Positions 23,077-31,406 of a stretch of 64,000 nucleotides of DNA are shown in pieces. The position numbers and the translations under genes were made by a program. Source of the stretch: Amycolatopsis sp. 2-15 (GTDB lineage Bacteria; Actinomycetota; Actinomycetes; Mycobacteriales; Pseudonocardiaceae); contig NZ_CP127294.1 in the NCBI RefSeq assembly GCF_030285625.1, positions 5,612,001-5,676,000 of the forward strand. The letters run 5' to 3'. Within the stretch, counting starts at the first letter, position 1. Each line of letters begins with the position of its first letter. The notes under the pieces were generated by a model. That model worked only from the letters and a program-made list of their open reading frames with translations. It was not told the origin of the DNA and did not search any database.

Positions 23077-24483
23077 TCAAGTTCGCGTCGCGAGCGACGG
23101 CTCCGGCGCGCTTTCGGGCACGTGGTCCGTGCGCCGCCGGCCGGCGATGGCGAGGCCGGCCACGGACGTGGCGACGCAGGTGCCGAGGATCAGCAGCCAG
23201 CCGCGCTGGAAGGCCGCGAGGTCCTGTGCGCCGGCGTAGATCGCGACGAGCACGGCGGTGCCGAGGACCGTGCCGACCTGGCGGCTGGTGTTGATCATCG
23301 ACGACCCCGCGCCCCAGCGGGTGGCGGGCAGGACCGTGGCGACGATGCCGGAGACGCTCGGCATGGTCAGGCCCACGCCGGCGCCGGTGAGCAGCTGGCC
23401 GGGCAACATGGCCGCGAGGTAGGCCGGCTCGGACCCCATCCGCAGCAGCCACACGGTCACGCCGAGCGCCATGGCCAGGCCGCCGGCCGCGATCACCGGC
23501 CCGGGGCCCGTGCGGTGCGCGACCCGGCCCGCGAGCTGCGACATCGGCACGACCACGAGCGGCCCGGGCGCCAGCGACAGGCCCGCCAGGAGGATCGAGT
23601 CGTGCCACTGCGAGGTCAGGACGAGCACGTTGCCGAACAGCATCGCGCCGAAGCCCGCCGAGAACACCGCGACCGCGAGGCAGGCCAGCCACAGCGTCGG
23701 CACGCGCAGCGCAGGCAGGTCGAGCACCGGCACGGCGTGGCGTGCCGAGCGCCACGGGACCCACGCCAGCGCCACCGTGGCGACGCCGAACGCGATCAGC
23801 ACGGTCGGCGAACCCCAGCCGCGGTCGGGCGCTTCGACCAGCGCGTACGCGAGCGCCCCGACACCCGCGAGCAGGCCGAGCGCGCCGAGGAAGTCGGGGA
23901 CGCCGGTGGTGCCGTCGCGCGTCTCGCGCAGCACCCGCGGGCCGAACACGAGTGTGAGCACGCCGATCGGCAGGTTCACCAGGAACACCCAGCGCCAGGA
24001 GGCTTCCACCAGCAGGCCGCCGACGGGCGGGCCGAGCGCCGCCGCCACCGCGCCGATCGATGCCCACACCCCGACCGCCATCGACCGCCGGTGCGGCGGG
24101 AACGCCGTGAGCAGCAGCGCGAGCGCCGTCGGCATCACCAGCGCCGCGCCTACCGCCTGCAGTGCCCGGAACGCCACGAGCAGCTCGATCGACGTCGCCG
24201 CGGCGCACGCGGCCGAGGCCAGGGTGAACACCGCGACGCCCAGCAGGAACAGCCGCCGGCGGCCGTAGCGGTCGGCCAGCCGGCCCGCCGGGGCGAGGAA
24301 GGCGGCGAAGAGCACGGTGTAGCCGTTGAGCACCCACGACGTCGTCGCCAGATCGGCGCCGGTGAAGGCCGTGCGGATGGCCGGGAACGCGACCGTGACG
24401 ATGAACAGGTCGAGGCTCGCGAGGAACGTCGCGGCCGAGACCACGAGCAGGACCGCGCCGGGACGGACCGGGGCTGAGGGCAT
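23077..24483 (-). CDS. MFS drug-efflux transporter, DHA2 (14-helix) type
   Basis: A 468-residue membrane protein with about 14 helices. The first helix carries VVSAATFLASLDLFIVTVAFPAI (the LD...VTVAFP motif D1 of DHA2), and the second loop has GRLADRYGRRRLFLLG (motif A). Motif C-like GPPVGGLLVEASWRWVFLVNLPIG follows in helices 5-6. These place it with proton-driven multidrug or antibiotic exporters in the cytoplasmic membrane. I chose the ATG at 24481-24483, which has GGGAG upstream; a TTG at 24517-24519 would add 12 residues. No regulator is adjacent. It is bracketed by the protease gene and a relic of the same protease end. Confidence 0.9.
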   Translation of the reverse strand: MPSAPVRPGAVLLVVSAATFLASLDLFIVTVAFPAIRTAFTGADLATTSWVLNGYTVLFAAFLAPAGRLADRYGRRRLFLLGVAVFTLASAACAAATSIELLVAFRALQAVGAALVMPTALALLLTAFPPHRRSMAVGVWASIGAVAAALGPPVGGLLVEASWRWVFLVNLPIGVLTLVFGPRVLRETRDGTTGVPDFLGALGLLAGVGALAYALVEAPDRGWGSPTVLIAFGVATVALAWVPWRSARHAVPVLDLPALRVPTLWLACLAVAVFSAGFGAMLFGNVLVLTSQWHDSILLAGLSLAPGPLVVVPMSQLAGRVAHRTGPGPVIAAGGLAMALGVTVWLLRMGSEPAYLAAMLPGQLLTGAGVGLTMPSVSGIVATVLPATRWGAGSSMINTSRQVGTVLGTAVLVAIYAGAQDLAAFQRGWLLILGTCVATSVAGLAIAGRRRTDHVPESAPEPSLATRT

Positions 24484-24563
24484 GAACGGGCTCCCGTCGA
24501 GCTCGGTTGGCAAAGGCAACCTAGCTGGCGGGAGCCGGTCCTCACAAGAGACTGTGCTGGTTG

Positions 24564-25361
24564 TTACCTGCCGACGTCAGCCGTGACGGAGTCGTAGAGC
24601 TGCTGGATGTTGCCGTCGAAGTAGGCGCTGTAGGACACATCTGGGGTGTCGCCGCCCTGTTCGTAGCCGCCGATCACGCCGATCACCGTGCCGAGCCCCG
24701 TCGCCGGGTCGGCCGCCGTGACCCACGGGCCGCCGCTGGTGCCGTCCGGGAAGCCCGGGCACTCCACGCGCTGCTGGTAGGTGTCGGACTGGGTCGTGGT
24801 GTTCGCGCAGACGACCGGGGCGTCGGCCGGGTCGGGGTAGCCGGTGAGCGTGATGGGGTTCGTGAAGCCCCGGTCGACGCCGAGCCGGTTCGCGCCCGTC
24901 AGGCTTTCCAGTGGCGCGGCGGTGCCGGGCTGGGTGACGGTGAGGAACGCGAAGTCGAGGTCCGGGTCGGCCGAGGCGGTCCAGCCCGCCGGCACGGCCG
25001 CGGCCGTCACCGTCCAGCTGCCGTAGGGAGCGACCCCGTCGTGGTAGCCGGGCTCGAACGTGAGGCCCTCGGTGCCGCCGCCGAGGCAGTGTGCGGCGGT
25101 GAGGACGAGGTCGCCGGCCGGGCTGTGCACCACGCTGGCGGAGCAGAAGTGCTTGCCCCCGGAGAACAACGCGCCGACCGCGTCGGTGGCCGCGGTCGTG
25201 GGCGCGGGTGACGGGGTCGCGGGCACGGCCGCGCTCGCGACGGTGTCGTCGCCGAGCAGCCCGCCGGAGTCCGCGACCGAGGTGGACACCGCCGCGCCGC
25301 CCGTCAGCACCAGCACCGCGGCGGCCGACACCGCCAGCGCCGCCCGGGAAACGTTGATCAC
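24564..25361 (-). CDS. Secreted trypsin-like serine protease
   Basis: A 265-residue protein with an N-terminal signal sequence (SRAALAVSAAAVLVLTGGAA) and the chymotrypsin-fold catalytic triad: His in LTAAHC, Asp in DLDFAFL, Ser in GTSGGPW. VVCAN, with a later ECPGF, supplies a possible disulfide pair. It should act outside the cell. The start is one of two adjacent GTG codons (25359-25361 or 25362-25364); neither has a good ribosome-binding site. A 59-bp relic of an almost identical 3' end lies at 22983-23041, on the far side of the efflux pump. Confidence 0.88.
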   Translation of the reverse strand: MINVSRAALAVSAAAVLVLTGGAAVSTSVADSGGLLGDDTVASAAVPATPSPAPTTAATDAVGALFSGGKHFCSASVVHSPAGDLVLTAAHCLGGGTEGLTFEPGYHDGVAPYGSWTVTAAAVPAGWTASADPDLDFAFLTVTQPGTAAPLESLTGANRLGVDRGFTNPITLTGYPDPADAPVVCANTTTQSDTYQQRVECPGFPDGTSGGPWVTAADPATGLGTVIGVIGGYEQGGDTPDVSYSAYFDGNIQQLYDSVTADVGR

Positions 25362-25467
25362 CACCAGTTCAGGTGAGCACGCTTTCGGGCGCAAAGCACG
25401 CTGAGCGCCCGGATGCACAGCAACCTCACAGTGGTGTCGAACGGTGGTGCCGAACGGTTGTGCCGGC

Positions 25468-25497
25468 CCGGGGGATCCCGACGCCGGGATCCCCCGG
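25468..25497 (-). terminator. GC-rich hairpin downstream of the secreted 128-residue protein gene
   Basis: A 13-bp perfect stem (25468-25480 with 25485-25497) around ACGC, starting 8 bases past the stop at 25505. It has no T-tract, as is common for actinomycete terminators. It separates this gene from the protease gene downstream. Confidence 0.65.
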
Positions 25498-25504
25498 CGT
25501 CGGC

Positions 25505-25891
25505 TCAGAAGCGCGTGACCAGCAGTGTCACGCCGGCTTCGCCGCCGCAGCCGACCATGACCGGCCCGACCCCCGAGCCGATCTGGTCGGACACCCGGGC
25601 GGTGGCCCGGTAGTGCGCCGGGTTCGGGTCGACGACGTGGATGTCGACGAGCGCCGGGTGGTCCGGCAGCCCGCCCAGCACGGCCTTCAGTCCGGTGCCG
25701 CCCCCGCAGTTCCCGGTGATCGACACTTCCTGGCCCCGTGCGGTGGCCGGGTTCGGGCTCACGTGCACGGTGGCCCGCGCGCCCTCCGGCGGCTGGTCGC
25801 CGCTGGCCGACGCGGTGGTGATCCCGATCGTGCCCGCCGTCGCCAGCGTCACGGCCACGGCTGCCACCAGCACTGCTTTCCTGCTCCCCAC
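25505..25891 (-). CDS. Small secreted protein, unrecognised
   Basis: A 128-residue protein with a signal peptide (RKAVLVAAVAVTLATAGTIGITTASA) and a mature domain of about 100 residues with two cysteines (GNCGGG, VGCGGE), probably disulfide-bonded. The segments ATVHVSPNPATARGQEVSI and AHYRATARVS suggest an Ig-like beta-sandwich of the kind found in actinomycete wall or spore-surface proteins. GTG start with GAGGAGGG upstream. No partner gene is coupled to it. Confidence 0.7.
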   Translation of the reverse strand: MGSRKAVLVAAVAVTLATAGTIGITTASASGDQPPEGARATVHVSPNPATARGQEVSITGNCGGGTGLKAVLGGLPDHPALVDIHVVDPNPAHYRATARVSDQIGSGVGPVMVGCGGEAGVTLLVTRF

Positions 25892-26005
25892 AGTGTTTCT
25901 CCCTCCTCAGGTGTCCACTTGGGACACGCGCCGACGGCCCCACGGCGTGGGACCCGCCGGGCAAGACGCCCGGACCGGTGACGGAGGTTCTCCGTGTGAT
26001 CGGGA

Positions 26006-26815
26006 TCACTCGAGATCGTCGAGGAATGCGGCGAGCACGGTCTCGTACGCGTCCGGGGTCTCGTCCTGCGGCGTGTGGCCGGCACCGGGGAGCACCTGGA
26101 CTTCGCCGCGCCACAGCCGGGGCGAGGTGATGGTGCGCAGGTACTCGAGGTTCACCAGCTGCTCTTCGGCGCCGTGCAGGATCGCCACGGGCACGCGGGA
26201 GCCGGCGACGATCGCGCGCTCGTCGGCGTTCTCGGCGCTCTGCAGGCTGCGCCCGAGCGCCGCGCGCGCCTCGGGGTCGGTGGCGAGGATGTGCGCGACC
26301 GCCGCGTCGACCGGCAGCGGCGAGCCGAGCGCGAGCTGGGCACGGGCATACGCTGTCGCGTCCTCTCGGGACACTTCACCGGTGAAACCGGTGGCCACGG
26401 CCGGGTTGGGCAGGAACGCCGTGGCGAGGTCGGCCGGCGACGCGACCGGCGGCGTGCCGTGCACGACGATCCCGCGCACACCGGGCAGCCGTGTCGAGGC
26501 CGAGAGCGCGATGTGCCCGCCGAGGCTCCAGCCGACGAGTACGGCGTCGCCGGCGCCCGCCGCTTCGGCGAAATCCGCGACCACGCGGGCGTGCCCGGGG
26601 ATCGAGTAGGTGGCCGGGTCTTTCGCGCGTGCGGACTCGCCGTGGCCGGGCAGGTCGAGCGCGAGCACGCGGAACCGCCGCCCGAAGGGGCCGTCGAGCA
26701 CGCGCGCCCACGCCGCCGAGGACGAGGAGTTGCCGTGGACGAACACCACGGCGGGGCCGGAACCGGGGCTGGTGCGGTAGGCGATCCGCTGTCCGCCCGC
26801 GTCGAGGGTTTCCAT
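26006..26815 (-). CDS. Alpha/beta hydrolase
   Basis: A 269-residue protein. It shows an oxyanion-hole segment VVFVHGNSSSSAAW, the nucleophile elbow GWSLGGH (Ser in GxSxG), an acidic residue in VAILHGAEEQLV and the catalytic His in PGAGHTPQDE. This is a complete alpha/beta-hydrolase triad, so the protein is an esterase, lactonase or C-C hydrolase of unknown substrate. The ATG at 26813-26815 has a TAGCGT hexamer eight bases upstream and no ribosome-binding site, so the leader is very short. It diverges from the GntR regulator gene, which may control it. Confidence 0.88.
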   Translation of the reverse strand: METLDAGGQRIAYRTSPGSGPAVVFVHGNSSSSAAWARVLDGPFGRRFRVLALDLPGHGESARAKDPATYSIPGHARVVADFAEAAGAGDAVLVGWSLGGHIALSASTRLPGVRGIVVHGTPPVASPADLATAFLPNPAVATGFTGEVSREDATAYARAQLALGSPLPVDAAVAHILATDPEARAALGRSLQSAENADERAIVAGSRVPVAILHGAEEQLVNLEYLRTITSPRLWRGEVQVLPGAGHTPQDETPDAYETVLAAFLDDLE

Positions 26816-26924
26816 GCGGCGAAACGCTAGCCGGGTGGCGCCCGGGCGGTAGCGGCCGCACGGCGGATCGTCCGGCGCTACGATGGCGTGAATCGTCGCC
26901 GGAGCCCCGCAGGGTGGTCGTTTC

Positions 26925-27605
26925 GTGGCAGAAGCCGGACAGACGCGGCAGCCGGGGGAGCGGCTGAGCCCGCGGGTGGCCAAGCAGGTCCGCGACCTCA
27001 TCATGAGCGGCGCCGTGCGCGGCGGCGAACGGCTGCGCACCGAGCACCTCGCCGAACAGCTCGGCGTGAGCGCGACTCCGGTGCGCGAAGCGCTGATGTC
27101 CCTCACGGGCGAGGGCATGGTCGACTTCCGGCCCGGCCGCGGCTTCAGCGTCGTTCCGGTGACGCGTCAGGACGTGACCGACCTCTACGACACGCAGGCC
27201 TACCTCTCCGGTGAGCTCGCGGCGCGCGCGGCGGGGCGGCTCACCGCCGCGGACCTCGCCGGTCTGGCCGAGCTGCAGGCCGAGCTCGAACGCGCCGTGG
27301 CCGCCGGAGATCTCGACGCCACCGAACGCGCCGACTTCGAGCTGCACCGCCGTGTGAACCACGCCGCGGCCGCGCCGAAGCTCACGTGGATGCTGTCGCT
27401 GACGCTGCGGTACGTGCCGTTCACCGCCTACGCCGACATCCCCGGCTGGCCGCTCGCCGCGCGCGACGGCCACGAGCCGATTCTCACCGCGCTGCGCGAA
27501 GGGGCGACCGCGCCGGCGCGGGCCGCGATGAGCGCGCACATCCGCCTCGCCGGCGATCTGCTCGTCGACTTCCTCGCTGCGCAGGGTGTGCTGGCGGGGG
27601 AGTGA
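26925..27605 (+). CDS. GntR-family (FadR/FCD type) transcriptional regulator
   Basis: A 226-residue protein. The N-terminal winged helix shows the GntR signature: SPRVAKQVRDLIMSGAVRGG, LRTEHLAEQLGVSATPVREAL and MVDFRPGRGFSV. Residues 85-220 form an all-helical FCD ligand-binding domain (FELHRRVNHAA, a metal/ligand His region, and MSAHIRLAGDLL). The ligand is probably a small organic acid. The GTG start follows AGGGTGG; a TACGAT -10 lies at 26879-26884. It sits immediately before the aldehyde/alcohol/acyl-CoA dehydrogenase operon, whose promoter contains a palindrome, so it is the likely repressor of that operon. Confidence 0.88.
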   Translation: MAEAGQTRQPGERLSPRVAKQVRDLIMSGAVRGGERLRTEHLAEQLGVSATPVREALMSLTGEGMVDFRPGRGFSVVPVTRQDVTDLYDTQAYLSGELAARAAGRLTAADLAGLAELQAELERAVAAGDLDATERADFELHRRVNHAAAAPKLTWMLSLTLRYVPFTAYADIPGWPLAARDGHEPILTALREGATAPARAAMSAHIRLAGDLLVDFLAAQGVLAGE

Positions 27606-27635
27606 CGAATCCGTACTGGGCAGGGCGCGTGAGTT

Positions 27636-27646
27636 TTCTATAGAAT
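27636..27646 (+). promoter_or_regulatory. -10 element with overlapping palindrome before the aldehyde dehydrogenase operon
   Basis: TAGAAT at 27641-27646 is a good -10, and TTCTATAGAA at 27636-27645 is a perfect 10-bp palindrome over it, well placed for repression by the adjacent GntR protein. A small CCGCC/GGCGG hairpin (27648-27662) follows in the leader. No clear -35 is seen. Confidence 0.45.
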
Positions 27647-27682
27647 CCGCCGCGAAGGCGGTTCCCGGTCGAAGGAGACTCG

Positions 27683-29101
27683 GTGCAAGAGCGCAACGTG
27701 CTGTACATCGGCGGCGAGTGGGTCCCGGCGGCGGGAGCCGCCACGATCGCCGTCGAGAACCCGGCCACCGAACAGGTGCAGGCTCAGATCCCGGAAGGCT
27801 CGGCCGACGACGTCGACCGCGCGGTGCGGGCGGCGCGCGAGGCCTTCCCGGCCTGGTCGGCCACCACGCGGGCCGAGCGCGCGGAGCTGCTGCGCAAGCT
27901 CCACGAAGGACTCGCCAAGCGCGCCGAGGAGATCGGCGAGACGATCGCGCGCGACGTCGGCACGCCGCTGCGTATCGCCACTCGCATCCAGGCTGCGCTG
28001 CCGCAGACCGACGTGCGGACGTACGTGGACCTGCTCGGCGAAGACGCGCCGGAGGAGAAGGTCGGCAACTCGCTGATCGTGCGCGAGGCCGCCGGGGTCG
28101 TCGCGGCGATCACGCCGTGGAACTACCCGCTGCACCAGATCACGTGCAAGATCGCGCCCGCGCTGGCCGCGGGCTGCACCGTGGTGGTCAAGCCCAGCGA
28201 GGTCGCGCCGCTGGGCGCGTACCAGCTGTTCGACGCGATCCACGAGGCCGGTTTCCCGGCCGGCGTGGTCAACCTGGTCACCGGGTTCGGCCCGGTGGTC
28301 GGCGAAGCGCTCGCGACGCACCCGGAGGTCGACGTCGTGTCGTTCACCGGTTCCGTGCGTGCCGGCACGCGCGTGGCCGAGGTCGCCGCCCGCTCGGTCA
28401 AGCGCGTGACGCTGGAACTGGGCGGCAAGTCCGCCAACGTGATCCTCGATGACGCCGACCTGGCCACCGCCGTGAAGGTGGGCGTCTCCAACGCTTTCCT
28501 CAACGCCGGCCAGACCTGCACCGCGTGGACGCGCATGCTCGTGCCGCGCGAGAAGCACGAGGAAGCCGTTGCGCTGGCGAAGAAGTTCGCCGAGGGCTTC
28601 ACCCCCGGCGACCCGCTCGACGCGAAGACGAAGCTCGGCCCGCTGGTGTCGGCCGCGCAGCGCGAGCGCGTGCGGGAGTTCATCGCCAAGGGCGTCTCCG
28701 AAGGCGCGACGCTGGTGACCGGTGGCGCCGAAACCCCCGAGGGGCTCGACACCGGCTACTTCGTGCGCCCGACCGTGTTCGCGGGCGTGGACCCGGACTC
28801 GACGATCGCGCAGGAGGAGATCTTCGGCCCCGTGCTGTCGATCATCCCGTTCGACGACGAGGAAGACGCGCTGCGGATCGCCAACAACTCGAAGTACGGC
28901 CTGCACGGCGCCGTGTGGTCGGGCGACCAGGACCGCGCGCTGGCGTTCGCGCGCCGCGTGCGCACGGGCCAGATCGACGTGAACGGCGGCGCCTACAACC
29001 CGCTGGCGCCCTTCGGCGGGTACAAGTCCTCGGGCGTCGGCCGCGAGATGGGCCGTCCCGCGCTCGACGAGTTCACCGAGATCAAGTCCATCCAGCTCTG
29101 A
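27683..29101 (+). CDS. NAD(P)-dependent aldehyde dehydrogenase
   Basis: A 472-residue enzyme of the ALDH superfamily. It has [10 protein letters not shown], the cofactor loop SFTGSVRAG, the general base Glu in LELGGKSAN, the catalytic Cys in NAGQTCTAW and the C-terminal EIFGPVLSI and [18 protein letters not shown], so it should be active. It oxidises an aldehyde to the acid. GTG start with GAAGGAG seven bases upstream. It heads an operon with a zinc alcohol dehydrogenase (31-base gap) and an acyl-CoA dehydrogenase, under the likely control of the upstream GntR gene. The set suggests stepwise oxidation of an alcohol; no CoA ligase is present to join the last step. Confidence 0.93.
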   Translation: MQERNVLYIGGEWVPAAGAATIAVENPATEQVQAQIPEGSADDVDRAVRAAREAFPAWSATTRAERAELLRKLHEGLAKRAEEIGETIARDVGTPLRIATRIQAALPQTDVRTYVDLLGEDAPEEKVGNSLIVREAAGVVAAITPWNYPLHQITCKIAPALAAGCTVVVKPSEVAPLGAYQLFDAIHEAGFPAGVVNLVTGFGPVVGEALATHPEVDVVSFTGSVRAGTRVAEVAARSVKRVTLELGGKSANVILDDADLATAVKVGVSNAFLNAGQTCTAWTRMLVPREKHEEAVALAKKFAEGFTPGDPLDAKTKLGPLVSAAQRERVREFIAKGVSEGATLVTGGAETPEGLDTGYFVRPTVFAGVDPDSTIAQEEIFGPVLSIIPFDDEEDALRIANNSKYGLHGAVWSGDQDRALAFARRVRTGQIDVNGGAYNPLAPFGGYKSSGVGREMGRPALDEFTEIKSIQL

Positions 29102-29132
29102 TCCACTCAAGCGCGATGAAGGAGAAGACACC

Positions 29133-30221
29133 GTGGTCAAAGCCGTGGTCGTGCGTGAGCCGGGTGCCGTGCCCGAGGTTCGCGACATCGTGCTGCCGCC
29201 CGTCGGTCCCGCCGACGTGCGGGTGCGGATCGCCGCCGCCGGCGTCTGCCACTCCGACCTCTCGATGGTCGACGGCACGCTGAAACCGCAGTACCCGTTC
29301 GTGCCCGGGCACGAGGCTTCGGGCATCGTCGCCGAGACCGGTGCGGAGGTCACGCACGTCAAGCCCGGCGACCGCGTCGTGCTCAACTGGGCCGCCGCGT
29401 GCCGCGAATGCTGGTTCTGCCAGGCCGGGGAACCGTGGCTGTGCTCCACGATCGAAGGCATCACCACACTGCCGCGCGGCGAGGTGGACGGCGAGCCGCT
29501 CAACGTCGTGCTCGGCGTCGGCGGCTTCGCCGAGGAGACCGTGCTGCCCGGCAAGTCCGTGGTGCCGCTGCCCGACGGGGTGCCGCTCGACCTGGCGGCG
29601 CTGATGGGCTGCGCGGTGCTCACGGGCGTCGGCGCCGTGCGCAACACCGCGAAGGTCCGCAGTGGACAGTCGGTGCTCGTGGTCGGCCTCGGTGGCATCG
29701 GGCTCTGCGCGGTGCTCGGTGCAAAGCTGGCCGGCGCGTCGCCGATCATCGCCGTGGACGTCTCGCCGGAGAAGGAGGAGCTGGCCCGCGCCGCGGGGGC
29801 GACGCACTTCCTGCTGAGCGAGGAAAAGCTCGCGAAGCAGGTGCGGGGCCTCACCGAGGGCCGCGGTGCCGACCACGCCTTCGAGTGCGTCGGCGCGGCC
29901 GCGACGATCCGCACGGCCTGGAGCTCGGTGCGCCGCGGCGGGCACTGTACGGTGGTCGGCGTCGGGCGGCGCGACCAGGAAGTGGTCTTCAACCCGTTGG
30001 AGATCTTCCACTTCGCGCGCACGCTCACCAGCACCGTCTACGGTGCTTCCGACCCCGATCGCGACATCCCGATGCTCGCCGAAGAGGTGCGCTCCGGCGA
30101 GCTGAACCTGGAAAGCCTGGTGACGCACCGCATTTCCCTCGACGAGGTGCCCGAGGCGTTCGACCGGATGCGCGCGGGCCAGGGCGCCCGGTCGCTGATC
30201 CGGATCGCGGCGGAGGCCTGA
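29133..30221 (+). CDS. Zinc-dependent medium-chain alcohol dehydrogenase
   Basis: A 362-residue MDR-family enzyme. The catalytic zinc ligands are in GVCHSDLSM (Cys) and PGHEASG (His, Glu); the structural zinc site contains AACRECWFCQAGEPWLC, with four cysteines. The NAD site is GLGGIGLCAVLGAKL. It should interconvert an alcohol and an aldehyde or ketone. GTG start with AAGGAG nearby. Its TGA shares one base with the ATG of the acyl-CoA dehydrogenase gene (TGATG), so the two are coupled; with the preceding aldehyde dehydrogenase it would form a two-step oxidation pathway. Confidence 0.92.
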   Translation: MVKAVVVREPGAVPEVRDIVLPPVGPADVRVRIAAAGVCHSDLSMVDGTLKPQYPFVPGHEASGIVAETGAEVTHVKPGDRVVLNWAAACRECWFCQAGEPWLCSTIEGITTLPRGEVDGEPLNVVLGVGGFAEETVLPGKSVVPLPDGVPLDLAALMGCAVLTGVGAVRNTAKVRSGQSVLVVGLGGIGLCAVLGAKLAGASPIIAVDVSPEKEELARAAGATHFLLSEEKLAKQVRGLTEGRGADHAFECVGAAATIRTAWSSVRRGGHCTVVGVGRRDQEVVFNPLEIFHFARTLTSTVYGASDPDRDIPMLAEEVRSGELNLESLVTHRISLDEVPEAFDRMRAGQGARSLIRIAAEA

Positions 30222-31372
30222 TGGGGGAGCTCGACACCGAGGAACAGGCCATTGTGGACACGGTGGCCGAGTTCGTGGACCGCGACGTGCGCCCGGTCGC
30301 GCGCGACCTCGAGCACTCGGACACCTACCCCGAGGCGCTGATCGAGCGCATGAAGGAGCTCGGCGTCTTCGGCCTGGCCATCCCCGAGCCCTACGGTGAG
30401 GTCAAGGTGTCCACGCCGTGCTATGCGCTCGTCACCGCGGAGCTCGCGCGCGGCTGGATGAGCCTCGCGGGCGCGATGGGCGGCCACACCGTCGTCGCGA
30501 AGCTGCTGCTCATGTACGGGACGGAAGAGCAGAAGCAGAAGTACCTGCCGCGCATGGCGACCGGCGAGCTGCGGGCCGCGATGGCGCTCACCGAACCGGG
30601 CGGCGGCTCCGACCTGCAGGCGATGCGCACGCGCGCCCGCCGCGTCGGCGACGGGTACGTGGTCGACGGCACGAAGACGTGGATCACCAACGCGCGCCGC
30701 GCGGGCCTGGTCGCGTTGCTGTGCAAAACGGATCCCGACGCTGAACCGAAGCACCGGGGCATCAGTGTGCTGCTGATGGAGAAGGTGCCCGGCTTCGAGG
30801 TCTCGCGCGATCTGGGCAAGCTCGGGTACAAGGGCGTGGAGACGTGTGAACTGTCCTTTTCGGACTGTCACGTGCCCGCGTCGGCGTTGCTGGGCGCGGA
30901 AGAGGGCCGCGGCTTCGCGCAGATGATGCGAGGCCTGGAGATCGGCCGGATCCAGGTCGCCTCGCGCGCGCTCGGCGTGGGCCGGGCCGCGTTCGACGAC
31001 GCGTTCCGCTACGCGCAGGAACGCGAGTCGTTCGGCAAGCCGATCTGGAAGCACCAGGCGGTGGGCAACCACCTCGCCGGCATGGCGACGAAGCTGACGG
31101 CCGCGCGCCAGCTCATCCTGCACGCCGCACGCCAGTACGACTCCGGTGCCCGCTCCGACCTCGAGGCCGGCATGGCGAAGCTGTTCTGCTCCGAGGCGGC
31201 GATGGAGGTGGCGCTCGACGCCATCCGCGTGCACGGCGCCTACGGCTACTCCACCGAGTTCGACGTGGAGCGCTACTTCCGTGACGCCCCGCTGATGATC
31301 GTCGGCGAGGGCACCAACGAGATCCAGCAGGACGTGATCGTGCGCCAGCTCATCGCCCGCGGCGGCCTTTGA
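30221..31372 (+). CDS. Acyl-CoA dehydrogenase
   Basis: A 383-residue flavoenzyme. It has the FAD-binding AMALTEPGGGSDLQAM and TKTWITNA segments, a middle beta domain, and the C-terminal EGTNEIQQDV whose first Glu is the usual catalytic base in short- and medium-chain acyl-CoA dehydrogenases. It forms alpha,beta-enoyl-CoA and passes electrons to ETF. Third in the operon and translationally coupled to the alcohol dehydrogenase. It converges with the AceE-like gene across a 34-base gap without an obvious hairpin. Chain length and physiological substrate are unknown. Confidence 0.92.
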   Translation: MGELDTEEQAIVDTVAEFVDRDVRPVARDLEHSDTYPEALIERMKELGVFGLAIPEPYGEVKVSTPCYALVTAELARGWMSLAGAMGGHTVVAKLLLMYGTEEQKQKYLPRMATGELRAAMALTEPGGGSDLQAMRTRARRVGDGYVVDGTKTWITNARRAGLVALLCKTDPDAEPKHRGISVLLMEKVPGFEVSRDLGKLGYKGVETCELSFSDCHVPASALLGAEEGRGFAQMMRGLEIGRIQVASRALGVGRAAFDDAFRYAQERESFGKPIWKHQAVGNHLAGMATKLTAARQLILHAARQYDSGARSDLEAGMAKLFCSEAAMEVALDAIRVHGAYGYSTEFDVERYFRDAPLMIVGEGTNEIQQDVIVRQLIARGGL

Positions 31373-31406
31373 CCACCGCCTCTTACCACCGCGGGCGAGC
31401 GGCGCG

